A stretch of 64,000 nucleotides of DNA from Maratus speciosus (GCA_963932465.1 OZ010792.1:18245701-18309700), one strand, 5' to 3'. Positions 36,193 through 48,291 are shown, counted from the stretch's first letter. The notes: generated from the letters alone by a model not told the origin. Program-made: numbers and translations.

Positions 36193-36441
36193 ATACAAAG
36201 ATGCATTGGTTTTTTATGATCTCCTTCAATAATTGTGCTTGAAGGGATGGTGAACGTTATTTTCACTATTTATTTTAAATGACATTAGTTGATTATAAGA
36301 GCAACTCATATGAATACAGATTCTTGTATCTTCAGTTTTATATGAAATAACTGTAAGCCTCGACGGTACTTTCATGTACCATTAAAATAACTTGTTATAA
36401 AATTAATTTAAAAAAAAATACGTTTGTATGATAAATACTCA
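36193..36441. repeat. Non-coding, partial copy of the next foldback
   Basis: 36359-36405 (CGACGGTACTTTCATGTACC, ATAACTTGTTATAAAATTAA) matches the inner arms of the 36442-38568 element. Confidence 0.5.
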
Positions 36442-38568
36442 TTAACCCTTTATGTACTGTATTATGAATTCATTTACATTTTATCTTCTAAAGAGTTTTT
36501 CGTGAATTTTTGAAACTGCATTAGAATACTTATATAATCATTTAATAAATTTTAAAAGTATTTTAGAAGGATTGAAGGATTTAGAAGGATTAATGAAATT
36601 TGAATTTATACGGATTTTGTCAATATTTATAACTCCACTCAAATCTTTTATTTTAAATATTTTTCTTAGTATTTTATAGAATTAGGAAATGTACAAATAT
36701 AATGTTCTTACAATAGAAATATAGAAATATTTACAAATTGAAAAATCCCTCCCCACTCCCCAACCCCAAGAAAGTTTAAAAGATGCAAACGCAAAAGATA
36801 TCATTCTTTTAAAAATATTTTTGTTTTGCGTAACCAATAATGCTTTTGGAACAAGATAAAGTAATGTATCTATAACTCATTCGAAACTGTATTACAACTA
36901 ATCGATGTATTAAGGGGGTCCTGGGCTCAAAATTCTATTTTTTTAATTTATAGAGATTTTGTTATGAAATTTTTTTCTGAAATATCTTTTAATATAATTA
37001 GAATATTGCATGTAAAAAAAATCTGAAAATGTTTAAACATTTTTTTTTAAATTTAAATTGTAAAATTTTAAACATATTTATTTTTTGATATAACTCTGGA
37101 AGTACCTACTCGATTTACAAAATTTTTACACTTTTGTGTACAGAAAATGTGTCACTTTAATTTGTCTTCAGGATTTCTTAAAATATTGATTAGGAATTTT
37201 ATAAAAAAATGTAAGCAAAAAAATGAAGTATTTTTATGAGTGAGTTTTGCATTAATTAGCATATTTTCACAATTATCACTCAAAATTAAAAATCCTGAAG
37301 ACAATTTATTGGAAATATAGCACAAAATCTCTGTTAAAAATTTCATATATATATCTTGCAAGGAACTTTAGATATATTCTTTTAAAGTTTACAAATCGTG
37401 AAAAAATTCATTCTGAGATAAATGGAGCTAAAATTCTCGTCAGCGGTCAGCTGATGCATCACTTCTCAAGGCAAATTGTGTTATATCTCTGGATATAATG
37501 AAGATAAAAGCATGCGGTTATGCAGTATTTAATGCTAAAAACTCAGTATTTTTTTGTAAGCCAATGAAAAAAAAAATTGCATTTTTTTTTTGAGAATTTT
37601 TAGCCCTAGACCCCCTTAATTGAATTTTATAACAAGTTATATTAATGGCACTTATAAGTATCGTCGGTAGATAAAGGATTAAGGAAAAACTTAATAAGTT
37701 TAACTTAAATAGCTAGTGAACTTATTTTTATAGTTTAACTTATATAAATACACTTTTATAACTAAAGTTTTCTCAAATACATTTATATATACATGTAATG
37801 AAATTTAACCATCGTATTATACGGTTTAGAACGAAATTAAAATTGATTAAAAATTGTTCAAGCTTAAAATTAAGATCTTATTCTGAGCACTATCAAATCA
37901 GTTTCGATACTGTCAGTGTATAAGACAAGAAATCCGTGTAAAATTAAATCATTGCAGCAATACTCAACTTATATATATTATATATGCTTATAGAAATAAT
38001 TACAAACTATTTCATCGTTTAACTTTTAATTAATTAAGTACTGCGCATTTAACCATTTTTGCCCCGACAGTACTTCAAAATACCATTAAAATAGCTTGTT
38101 ATAAAATTAATTTAATACATCGATTAGTAGTAATGCAGTTTAGAATAAGTTATACATACTTCACTTTATCTTGTTCCAAAAGCATCATTGGTTGCACGAA
38201 ACAAAAATATTTACAAAAGGATTATTTCTTTTGCCTTTGCATCTTTTCAGCTTTCTTGATGTTGAAAGATTGGGGGTGGGAAGTTTCAATTTGGAAATAT
38301 TTCTATTGTGAGAACATTATATTTGTACATTTTCTAATTCTTCAAAATACTAAAAAAGATATTATATATAAAAGATTTGAGTGGAGTTATAAATATTCCA
38401 CAAAATCCCTATAAATTCAAATTTAATTAATTAATTTTAAATGGCAAAATCCTTCTAAAATTTATTAAATGATTGTGTAAATCTCCTAATGTAGTTTCGA
38501 AAATTCAAGAAAAATGATTTAGAAGAGTAAATTTTCATGAATTCATAATTTGGAACATAAAGGGTTAA
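36442..38568. mobile_element. TTAA-bounded foldback with interrupted left arm
   Basis: Ends TTAACCCTTTATGTACTG and CATAAAGGGTTAA. The left arm (36442-37682) mirrors the right arm (about 38046-38568), for example TGCTTTTGGAACAAGATAAAG at 36841 and its complement near 38170. The left arm is split at TTAA by the 710-bp element 36910-37619; the mirror continues on its far side with TTTTATAACAAG. Confidence 0.82.
36910..37619. mobile_element. TTAA-bounded element, AGGGGG family (710 bp)
   Basis: Ends TTAAGGGGGTCCTGGGCT and AGCCCTAGACCCCCTTAA. It interrupts the left arm of the surrounding foldback. A relative is at about 51935-52887. Confidence 0.85.
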
Positions 38569-39286
38569 GGCTTAATTCGGTTTAATTCATTCAAGTGAAA
38601 ATGAAAGCGCATAGTTCATTCAATAGTAGTTTGGACTAAATACTAATTTTTAGTGACATTGTTTAAAAACAAAATTGCGACAATTTTGTTCATTTTCAAA
38701 GATCACCATCCCCTTCAATCAGAGGATAAGTGTTTAGTGAAATATTGACAATTACAGGTTTATGACATGCATTTTAAAATGTCACTTGTATTTATTTAAA
38801 GTAAAATCATAATATAAATTGAACTGTCGCTCTTTGAAATACTATTTTATGTAATAGTTGGTTTATTTAACTGCTATTAAAATGTATTTTCAAATAAAAA
38901 TAACAACTGTAAGATTTTACAAAGTACAAAGCCCTTTAGATTTGAAATATTTTTTTAGAATGCATTTATAATTTAATTTAGCTATTCCTTTTTTTTAGAA
39001 ACGTAGTAATTTACAGTGTAATCAGCAATTTCCCTTAGCAACATTGAATGATTTTTAGAAAGATGTTTTACTATTGCACGTTATTTTGTAATGTAATGAA
39101 GAACCAATATTATACCATGCGCACATTTTCCAAATAACTGTTTTGTTAACCATGCTACGAAGTTTATATTTTACAAATATCAATTGAAATTCCAAAGAGA
39201 AACATAGATTTTCATATGGCTGAAATATACCTGCTGAAAAATATCTAATGAATCCTATCCCCTCTTAAATTTTTTGACCAGAATTG
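38569..39286. other. AT-rich non-coding stretch
   Basis: No gene, RNA or element ends are seen. Confidence 0.5.
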
Positions 39287-39454
39287 CAGGGCTCGCACCG
39301 TTCCTAAAATTTTCGCACTTTGCTACCACTAAATTAAAACAATAATCTTTGTTGTAAATTTCTATTATAAAAGTTAAAGAATACTACCACGAAGAATTCT
39401 TATATAAAATACTGGTAGCAAAGTGCGAAAATTTTAGGAACGGTGCGAGCCCTG
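39287..39454. mobile_element. 168-bp foldback MITE with 6-bp target duplication
   Basis: CAGGGCTCGCACCGTTCCTA and its perfect complement begin ~45-bp arms. GAATTG lies on both sides (39281-39286, 39455-39460). Confidence 0.92.
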
Positions 39455-39879
39455 GAATTGCCCTGTAAAATTTCAATATTTACTTATATTTTCTTGTCGA
39501 GGAATAATACAAGGCGATTCAAAATGAATGGTGGAAACAGAAAACATAATTATGGCTGTTGTAATAGATTTATTTCAGAAAATACTAATGTAACATGAAT
39601 GTGTAACTTCCCAATTCCGTTTGGCAACCTTTAGAAGCTGTTTTTGTTATTCAAAGTGAAGGCGCTAGCAAAAGAAAAGGCTTATTATGTGTAAAAATAA
39701 TGAATAAGGTGGAATTGACATATCCTCGAAATGGTGACGCTTCAACCGTTACCTTTTCCGCATTATCCGATTACTGCCGGAACAGAATAATGTCAGTAAA
39801 TTTATTAGAATTTTTCTCATTATTTAAAAGCATTATTCATGGAGTGTTTCTGTCAAAATTAAGTAAAAAATATATAGTC

Positions 39880-40822
39880 GATTTTTCTGTTGGAAGTTTG
39901 CCCCGACAGTAATCAATGGAGCTACGAATAAATAGGAGAAGACAGATAGCGTAGTATCTACTGGTTGCGAATGAAGTAACCGAGGCTGTAGTCACAAGAT
40001 GGCGGATGTGGTTTGTTTACATAGGAACAGCGCCTGATTAACGCCAGAGCAAATTTCTACTAGTAAAAACGAATAGAGATTTTCGCCTTATAGAAATTAC
40101 AGATTTATAGACTGTGTATTACAAATTCGCCTACAGATTTTGCCGATAGAAATTCTGCATGAATAAGGTGTTTAAATAAGGCGAAAAACTCTATTCAAAT
40201 TTACTGGTGGCAATTTTCTCCGGCAGTAATGAAATTTACTGACATTGGCAGGAGGATTGTTTATGGAGTCAAATATGGTGGAACCGCAAGGCCTGACTAC
40301 TACTGGGTCAAACTTTTACCAGTAAATAATAGATATTTTTGCTTAAATTATGACTGAAATTTTGCATGAATAAGGCGTTTAAAAAAATAGCAGATTTGTA
40401 TTTAAATCATCTATATTTTCCCCTGCGGAAATCAGGTCCTGCGGAGCCAGTTACAATTGAAGCTTCATGATTTTCTGAATATGTTAATTCCTCTTTATTA
40501 CTAATTCCATGTGGTAGTTAAGTCCTGAGGTTCATCCATATTATAATTACATAAACAATACTCCTGTCAATGTTAGTGAAAGAGATTACAATACAGCTGG
40601 GGAAAACCTCCACCATAAAAACGACCAGAAATTTTGATGAATAAACCAAAATTGCTTTTCAGATTTACTAGTGGAAAATTACTCCGCCGCGCCTGTAATC
40701 AGGCCGTGTTGATCCGATATAAACAAACAACAGCCATCGCCTCGTGACACTCTTCCTGTTACCTCACTCACAACTGATGATCATTACACTATATGTTTCC
40801 ATCCTTTTTGTTCATAGCTCTA
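39880..40822. repeat. Foldback cluster of an interspersed repeat
   Basis: 39905-40075 and the reverse of 40640-40820 share GAGCTA-GAATAAA, GAATGA-GTAAC-GAGGC and GTCACAAGATGGCGG-like text. Between them AAATTTACTGGTGG-AATTT-CTCCGGC and AATAAGGCGTTTAAA recur. It is related to 10390-10900. No coding frame is convincing. Confidence 0.65.
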
Positions 40823-40823
40823 T

Positions 40824-40998
40824 CAGGGTTGCCACGCTTCAGGGAATTTTCCTGGTGAAATATCAATATTTGTTCATAGAAAAATAAATCTAGATTAAAA
40901 GCACTAAATTTCGCCTTATTTAAAAAGAGATTTTCTATAAGAAAATACTGGTACCGAAGAATCTCCTAGTCTGGAAATTCCCTGAACCGTGGCAACCT
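40824..40998. mobile_element. CAGGGTTGCCACG foldback MITE
   Basis: Left CAGGGTTGCCACGCTTCAGG and right CCCTGAACCGTGGCAACCT are inverted repeats. Internal AAATACTGGTACCGAAGAAT-like and TTTCGCCTTATTT blocks recur in the 58896 and 48292 elements. The target duplication is not clear. Confidence 0.78.
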
Positions 40999-41002
40999 AT
41001 TG

Positions 41003-41698
41003 CTATGGTTAAAATACACAAAAAACTTTATCGATAACCGTTGTTCAAAGGAATATCCATATTTTCTAAAGTAGCTCTTTACCTTTTAAAACATCTTTGG
41101 GAGGGTGAAATAGTTTGACGTGGCGGGTAGCTTATGGAAGAAAAAAACAATGCATTTGTTATTTATACCATTCACTTTGAATTACGCTGAATATATGAAT
41201 GTGATAGATTTCACAGTGTATTTTTTTCTAAATTACAGTTTCTAAATTAAGAAATATCTTATAATTAAATGTTAATATTACAGTAAAGGGTAGCTATTTG
41301 ATACAAATTAGAAATTTATCAATCTTTGAACATTTATTTCCTACTAACTGTCCTCGAAACTTACGATCGCTTTTTTAAGATTTTGAATCATCTTTTTTTG
41401 TCAAATTTGAATAAAATCAGTTATTTCTTCTCCCATGCTAACCTTTGTGCAAAGATCTTAAGATGTAGGATATGTACCATCAACTTAGGAAAAACTATTG
41501 ATATTTTATTCCGGGCTATGTATAAGATAATTTGATAATATTAAACATATCATTTTCATATCCCGATTCTGTATAGAAACTCCACAAAACTGGCACAAAT
41601 TTAAATGTTCAGGTAAAGAGAATAGAGTTTCAGATGTGTTTTTCTTGTCGATATGTTATTATGAATCTGCTCAGATCAAATACAAAGGAGTGTAATCT
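41003..41698. other. AT-rich non-coding stretch
   Basis: No gene or element ends are recognised. Confidence 0.5.
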
Positions 41699-41771
41699 TT
41701 AACGGTATATATAAATATTAAACAGACATACATACAATACATACAATAAACCCAACTGGAGTGAAAAATGA

Positions 41772-41842
41772 GCCAGAGCCAGGAATCGATTCCGGGACCA
41801 CAGCATTCCAGGCTGTCGCTCTAACCACTGAGTTACTCCGGC
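41772..41842 (-). tRNA. tRNA-like head of a SINE (pseudo-tRNA)
   Basis: A 71-nt cloverleaf can be folded. The 7-bp acceptor stem GCCGGAG/CTCTGGC has one G-T pair; the D-arm is CTCAGTGGTTAGAG. The anticodon arm is ACAGC-CTGGAAT-GCTGT, with GGA in the anticodon position. The T-arm is degraded to AATCGATTC here. Ser-GGA would need a long variable arm, which is absent, so this is a SINE head and not a working tRNA. Confidence 0.7.
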
Positions 41843-41923
41843 CGATACCTGAGTCTGCAATTTTTCACTAATAAACCATGTTTAATAAAATATGGTTTAT
41901 TAGTGAATATTTTATTAGTGAAC

Positions 41924-41969
41924 GATAGCCTGAAATGCTGTGGTCCTGGGTTCGATTCCTGGCTCTGGC
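41924..41969 (+). tRNA. Partial mirrored tRNA-like copy
   Basis: It contains the anticodon-arm and T-arm halves (AGCCTGAAATGCTGTGGTCC then GGTTCGATTCCTGG, a canonical B box) and the 3' acceptor CTCTGGC. The 5' acceptor and D-arm are missing. Confidence 0.7.
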
Positions 41970-42519
41970 TAATTTTTCACTCCAGTTGGGTTTGTTGTAT
42001 TTATTGTATGTATGTCTGTTTAATATTTATATACACCGTTAATAGTTGAATGCAGGCGTTATTCATGTAGGTTTTATTATATATTGTAGTGTGTCTATTT
42101 TATAGAGTGTATTCTTGTTGCTTCGATTGACATATTTTTCAAAAGTTTACTAATCTCCAGTAATTGCCAATTCCCTACTTTAAAAAATTCAAATTGCTTG
42201 TTTGCCACCTCTTCTTCAAAATACAAATATTTACCTTATTTATAACCTAATTAAATTATGAGAAAATAAGGCGAATTATACCATTTTTAAAAAAAGTTGG
42301 AAATTGCACGTCAAACGTGGCAAATGAGGTGCGTTCGTACTATAGCTAGTTTTACAAATATTTTTTGCACCGTATATTGTACTGAATGTATATTTTAGTC
42401 CACTGCAATAAGTGTATAACAATTTCCTTCTGTTTGAAAGCTGTAACATCATTAAATTGCACTTGAGATAATTTTTTCCATTGGCCGTAATGTAACGGAG
42501 AACTTTTGACTGTCCCTGT

Positions 42520-43520
42520 AATTAAACTAAACACCTTATTTTCGTAAAATTTGAAATAGCACGACAAAATATTGCAACAATTATGGGAGATTCTCAAAAG
42601 GTGGGAGCATTAAACGTTAACTAGATGTAATTTTTAAAATTTTCAAATTTAAGGCCAAAGTTTTTAGTAGTATAGTATTTTGTCTATAAATATAATATAT
42701 AAATATTTTAATAGTATGACTACAAAATTATACACAAACATTAAAAGACAGCAACTATTCTGGAAAATTAATGATTAAAGCATTTAATTAGCAGTTGTGT
42801 ACGTTACAAATTTTGGACATTTGCAGATTTTGGACGTTGCTCTTAGTACTTAAAAAATTCTTAAGACTAAGAATGTAGTAAATGTGTCTTTATACATATA
42901 CATATATGTATAATTAACTTTTTGTTATCCAGTAATAGTAATAATAAAATCAAATTCTTTGTTACGTACGTTACTTTCGGACATAACAAAATACAGAAAA
43001 ATGCTTTATAGAAAAGTCCTATCTTCAAAAAAGCAATAAATCGGCGTGCTATCTCTTAACGAAATTATCAAAAAATCATTCGTTTCCTTTATGCATTCGT
43101 TGTTTACCATTAGAACCACCTGGAAAAAAGTTATAACTCTTTTTCTTGGTGGTACATTGGAGCAGTTAACGTTATGAATGTCCGAAATTGGTCTCTTTAG
43201 CATAAAATAATAAAATTTTAAGATATTTATACAAAGCTTTTACAATAAAGTATGTCATTTTCTATCTCTGAATAGAATTAAAAACTCAGTGTAAAAAAAA
43301 ATAAAGTCAATGATAATTAAAGTTATGTTTGAAAGGCTTAAAGTTATGACTTGTGTCCAGTGCCCACCTTTTGAGAATCGCCCTTATATATTTAAAATTT
43401 CAGACCATTCGGTTTAGTAGCTTTTCAGCTATTATATGCGGACGGACCGAAAAGACGACTATAGATGCTACGTATTTATATAATTACGGACGCACCTAAA
43501 AAGTGCTGACAATAGAATAA
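42520..43520. repeat. Interspersed repeat interrupted by an insertion; relative at 47.8-48.0 kb
   Basis: 42520-42584 plus 43384-43520 together align with 47815-48010 (GACAAAAT-TTGCA-CAATTATATATATT, TTTCAGACCATTCG, GGACGGACC, GACTATAG-TGCTACGTATTT). The uninterrupted copy marks the insertion point. Confidence 0.8.
42585..43383. mobile_element. 799-bp element with 4-bp TTAT duplication
   Basis: Ends GGGAGATTCTCAAAAGGTGGG and complement GGGCGATTCTCAAAAGGTGG. TTAT flanks both sides (42581-42584, 43384-43387). The related site at 47.87 kb lacks it. No transposase; the minus-strand frame 43006-43203 resembles nothing known to me. Superfamily unassigned. Confidence 0.78.
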
Positions 43521-43880
43521 ATAGATAGTGAAAATAGAATTTTAAAAAAATAGCGGACTAGCACACTGCTAATCTCTCCTGTTTTAAAAGCATTCACAAA
43601 AAAATTTATAAATGAGGTACAAATTAAAATAAATATGCAGTAATCAGAAAAAAATTACGAAATTTTTAGAAATATATCTAGTGGGGATTTTCTTATTAAT
43701 TCAATATAATTTTTCTGTTAGTTAATTATGTGTTTCAAGTACTTTTCATTTTAAGACTTTAATTTTATTTTTCGAAATTTATGGATAAACCTCTAACGTA
43801 TTTAAGACAAAGAGAAAAAACTATACCTTTTTCCAAGACGGTTTGATACAAGAAACGCAAATACAAAACAGTGTGTTATA

Positions 43881-45469
43881 CACCGGGGTGCAAAATGATA
43901 GAAATGATCCTATAATTGTCTAAATAAAAAATATAATTATATTAGTCCACATATAAACCATATAAACTTAATTTATGAAACTAAATAGTTAATATAAACA
44001 TACGGAAAACATTCTAAAACAATTGTTATAAATATATTTACAATACGTTGCATTTTTACTTGATATGCACTGGGGGCAAAATAATAAGGACGGAACAATT
44101 TTTTTAAATTATAGAAATATTACATGTCAGTGCGGCTTCTTTTGTGCTTAATATAAATATGTTGCATTATATGTGCTATAATGCAACATTGTAGCATACA
44201 GTTTACATAGTTTTGAATTTGTCGAAATGACAAACCACGTCATATCTCCCAAATTTCAGATTTTAATTCTGTTTTCGAGTTACACTGCACGATTTGATCA
44301 TTTTTCGTTATATATCGCACCCTATAATACTTCAAACGTTGTTCGTAGTATGAGGTTTGGACCAATGGCTGGCCAATCAAGTTTGAGAGTTTTATTCATC
44401 TTCAAACCACTTCTTTGTGCCTTTTTGAGAGTGAATTTGGGCATTTTCTTGTTCAAAATTTCATTAAAGCCAGTAATTTTTCACTCAGATTCAACAAATG
44501 GCATTCTAACATATGACTAACGGTATGTTTATTTTGTTTATCCGTCTAGAAAAGCAATTCTAAGCTTACCTTCCGGAGAAAAAGGAGCCAAACCATTAAG
44601 GAGGCTTCACCCAGTTGACGCTTGGAAAATACGTCTTTTTACTTTTGAAAGCAATGCGAATATGAATGAATACCATCCGGAATATCAAAATTAAACTTCT
44701 TTTCAGCACTGAAGATAATTTTAGACCAATTCGTTAGTTGTTTCAGATGTTTTTCTGCAAACAGAATGCGATCTTTTTTATGACCAGTTATTAAACGCGA
44801 ACACCGACGTGGTTTTACATTTTTAAGAACTCCCGACATTTTTATTCTTCTTCGTACAGTCAATGCTGATCCTGGCGTCTTTATCTGCTTTCTAATTTCC
44901 TTAGCTGTCATTATTTTACTTGGAACAGTGCGAACAATCGAACTATCGTATCGTTTCGAAATGGTTTTCGGCCTCCCTGTAGATTTTGTAGTAACGTAAA
45001 TAGTTGGATTCTGTAAGAAATTAAAAATGACATTCTTTGAATGTTTAATTTTATCAGCAATTCTTTGAAGTGATATTCCGATGTTGTTATAAGCTAGAAT
45101 TTGCCCTCTTTCAAAAACTTTAAGGGTTTTGTATCACCTTGTAATACAAATGTTTTGTGAACTATATGAATATACTCAGAAGCTCTTTTAAATGCAGTTT
45201 TAAATGATATGCAAAGATACCTACTAATCACGGTTCCGCGGTTTTATAAATATTTACTGCGTTCTTATCTTTTTGTTCCTGCATAAATTTAGCAAAATAC
45301 ATATTTTAAATATATTTAAAAAAATATCTACAATTTTTGTAAATGATTACTTTAATACTAATTGGTATATCACGTATTTAATTTAAACACAAAGAGTTGC
45401 GCATTTGCATAGCAAACGCAAATTGATTTCTTTGCTTTTGTGCCGTTTCTATCATTTTGCACCCCGCTG
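43881..45469 (-). mobile_element. Tc1/mariner-group transposon (Tc3-like), dead (1589 bp)
   Basis: Ends CACCGGGGTGCAAAATGATA and complement CAGCGGGGTGCAAAATGATA, TA on each side (43879-43880, 45470-45471). It carries the pseudogene below on the minus strand. Confidence 0.9.
44300..45150 (-). pseudogene. Tc3-like transposase remnant
   Basis: The best preserved stretch (44639-44911) reads MTAKEIRKQIKTP..SALTVRRRIK..G, then ILFAEKHLKQLTNWSKIIFSAEKKFNFDIPDG. This matches the helix-turn-helix and first catalytic region of Tc3-type transposases, which cut and paste at TA. The first catalytic Asp of FSDEKKF is Ala here (FSAEKKF). Upstream GRPKTISKRYD-like linker and downstream DWPAIGPNL-like text occur in other frames, so several indels and stops have accumulated. 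Confidence 0.85.
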
Positions 45470-45674
45470 TAGTTTGAAAGATGAAAGTTGGTGTTTTTTT
45501 TTATGTTGATTATCCCTATTTCAAAAATTGCATTTATTTTCAAAATGTAGAAGCAACTTGCAGTTCCACAATACCTATCGTATAGCTCAGCGATAATTTG
45601 GTGATGAAATAGCATAGGGTGGTGTTTTTTCTTTCCCTAGGACTGTACATATTTCTTTAAAATTATCACATATG

Positions 45675-45865
45675 CAAGGTTCGCACACTCCTTGGAATTT
45701 CCAAGGACTCTGACACCAGTATTAATGATAAGAGAATTTACATTTAATTTTTAAAACACAAAATTCGCAAACACCGCGTTTATTCACAGATTTTGCAGCA
45801 TTTTTCTGCAGTGAAATGCTTTGAAAATACTGTAAAAATTTAGTGGTAAAATTGTGCGAACCCTG
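45675..45865. mobile_element. 191-bp hAT-like MITE with 6-bp target duplication
   Basis: Left CAAGGTTCGCACACTCC and right GTGCGAACCCTG are inverted. CATATG lies on both sides (45669-45674, 45866-45871). Confidence 0.88.
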
Positions 45866-45871
45866 CATATG

Positions 45872-47037
45872 ACTTAGCATTTTCAGATTATAGTATAATT
45901 CCAACTGGTTGCCATTTTACAGCGTTAACATATGAATGACATTTTACTAATGATATAAAACATGGGAAAAGAAGCCATCAAATAGCTACCCTAGGTAATA
46001 AAAGCAATCATTCCAAAAATACAAAATTTCAATAAAAATAACAAATCTTTTCATGAAAATGGTCTATTTGTGACCATTTTTATATAATTTAATAAACGGA
46101 AGTTATAATAAAAACACTGTACATTTTATCTAAATAATCAATTAATCTGTAAATCTAATAATAAAAAAATACTTTAAAAATGAATTCACAACAATATCCA
46201 ATACAAGTTCCGAATTTCTTTTTGAATAATTATGTTTTGCAGTTGACTTTGTTTAATTTTATTGATCATTTAAAATTATCTTTATCACATTATAGTGTTA
46301 TTTGTTTTATTCTTGTTATTCATTATGTGTCATCAATGAATTATTGCATTGAATGTGCATTCTTTTACGTTTTTTGTAAATATTCCGTATTTTGTTTGTC
46401 TGTCAAATGTTAATGTTAAATGTCTCAGCAACACATAACTGTTATGATATCAAATAAATAAATTCTCGTACAGAAAATAATGAAGTGGAAATGTCTTCAT
46501 TTCAATATTTCATTTTTATTTTATTTATAGTAAAACTGGAGAAAAAACGAACTAATTGTAACTTGGAACAGAACCGAGTTATTGAAATTAAGTGAGAGAA
46601 TAGTCAATGCTTTGCAAACAATTTTATTACATAAACAGAATCACAAAAACATGTGTATAGACTTTGGATGTTAGCAGATTCGTTGAACAAGTAAAATATG
46701 TAAGTTAACTAAAAACTGAGAGAAAAGTAATATAAAAGTGATAAAATTACCTATACGTTTGATAAAATACCTTTTTCTAGTTGATATACAGTTGCTTCAA
46801 ATTTTTAAAATGAAACATAAAACTGACTTCGGGAATTTTATGTAAACAGATAGTTTGAATTTTAGAATAGCCGTCCCTTTCTCTGATGAGCGTTACATGT
46901 TTATTAATCTTCTATCACCCGTTTTGTAAGCAGATTTTTTTTTTCTACAAACTTTCTCGTTAATATTCTTGGTAGAAGTTATAATGGTTTCTGAGTACTC
47001 TATGCTTCATTTATTCGCGACTCTGATCGTGATGATA
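45872..47037. other. AT-rich non-coding stretch
   Basis: No gene, RNA or element boundary is recognised. The open frame at 46180-46413 is hydrophobic and AT-driven, without family resemblance. Confidence 0.5.
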
Positions 47038-47352
47038 TTAACCCTCTCGCTGCGTATTTTTTTTTTTTTTATCAAAATAGGTTAAAAAATTGCGCTAAAT
47101 CAGGGCTGTCACTGGAGACTATTGTTATATTCTCGCACCACTATTTTAAGAAAATCAATTTTGCGGTATATTTCTCTTGTAGATGTTGTTAAAGTCTGGA
47201 TGGAATTTTTTGTATTTAAAAAGTCGTCCGAGTTGAATTAAAAAATAGTCGCCAGTGGTAAAAATGAATCCACGAGGAACTCTCAGGATGCGCAAATTTT
47301 GCTACTTTTACATTGCCCGAGAAAACTGCAGGTTGCGCAGCGAGAGGGTTAA
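47038..47352. mobile_element. TTAA-bounded MITE, family D, interrupted (315 bp)
   Basis: Ends TTAACCCTCTCGCTGCG and complement GCGCAGCGAGAGGGTTAA. A CAGGGCTG-type MITE is nested at 47103-47260. Confidence 0.88.
47103..47260. mobile_element. Nested hAT-like MITE, CAGGGCTGCCA family
   Basis: CAGGGCTGTCACTGGAGACT at the left, AAATAGTCGCCAGTGGTA at the right, with internal GCACCACTATTTTAAG. This is the same family as 10057-10226. The right tip is decayed. Confidence 0.82.
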
Positions 47353-47574
47353 GGCTTGAAACGAAGAATTATGCCGTTTATGTAATTCTAAGAATCTCCC
47401 TCTTCCCCATTTTCGAAATGTAGAAGGGCCAGGCTGAAGAAATGGTCTAAATTAAACTGTGTTTTTTAGGCAGTAATTTATAACGAGATTTCTGCCTCAA
47501 TGATGATTGTCTGGCACTTTGAATCTTTCTTCTTGTTGGACAATCTTTTCAATTCAAAATAAAAATAGATCCAG

Positions 47575-47761
47575 TTAACACTAGAACTACCGTGAACCGT
47601 CATTTTGACGGCTACCATATGAATATGTTTCGGTTCAAACCAGAAATTTGATTATGAAATAAGTTTAAAAGATACAAAGAAGAAAAACGTTAAAAAGCAA
47701 AGTTCTGATGTGAAATATTTTTATAAAACTGGACTCAAATTTCCTGTAGTTCTAGTGTTAA
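47575..47761 (+). mobile_element. TTAA-bounded MITE, family C (187 bp)
   Basis: Ends TTAACACTAGAACTACCGT and GTAGTTCTAGTGTTAA. The palindrome CCGTCATTTTGACGG (47597-47611) is 18 bases inside the left end only. The body is similar to family A (AACCAGAAATTTG, TTCTGATGTG-AATATTTTTATAAAAC). Confidence 0.88.
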
Positions 47762-48291
47762 TTACCAGATCAGTCCGACAAAATACAGTTTAAAATACTT
47801 TTATTAATATCTTTTTAAAGTTTTATTCTATTTTCATAAAATTTTAAATGACCCGACAAAATTCTGCAGCGATTATATATATTAAATTTCAAACCATTCG
47901 ATTGGATTATTGTGCTGTGATATGCGGATAGATGGACAGACAGGCGGACGGACCAGGCAAGGACTATAGGTGCTACGTATTTTTATAATTACAAACGTAC
48001 CTAAAAAAGGTATCTATTTTAACACATTCACGCCGGCACCGATATCCGTGTTTTTCTCTGTGAGGCGGCGTTCAAATTCATGTTTTGCGTCATCTGGCGG
48101 CACGGCACTTTCGCTTATTTAGACACTGTATGTAATGACATGCCCCTCTCAATGTAATGACACGCCCCTCTCATATTTATTAAATTGAACTCGAATATAA
48201 TAATTAGAATGCATTGTGAATGTCTGAAAGATGGTAAGGAGTAAGCAAATTATTTAGAGGCATAATTTTAGGTGGTTGTCTCATGGTTCGT

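Larger units (their letters stand above)
41699..42042. mobile_element. TTAA-bounded foldback carrying two mirrored SINE-like heads
   Basis: TTAACGGTATATATAAATAT at the left is mirrored by ATATTTATATACACCGTTAA at the right. Each arm contains a tRNA-derived sequence followed by CACTCCAGTTGGGTTT and a GTATGTATGTCTGTTTA tail. The centre is an AT-rich hairpin around TAATAAACCATG / CATATGGTTTATTA-like text (about 41870-41910). Confidence 0.85.

Noticed and set aside
39700..39912. 70-residue open frame as an exon
   Set aside because: It runs into an interspersed repeat shared with 10.4 kb and 40.7 kb, and no domain is recognised.
41772..41842. Functional tRNA-Ser(GGA)
   Set aside because: The cloverleaf lacks the long variable arm required for tRNA-Ser, the T-loop is altered, and the sequence sits in a repeat arm with a SINE tail.
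46180..46413. Membrane protein exon
   Set aside because: The hydrophobic residues follow from T-rich sequence; there is no splice context or recognised motif.
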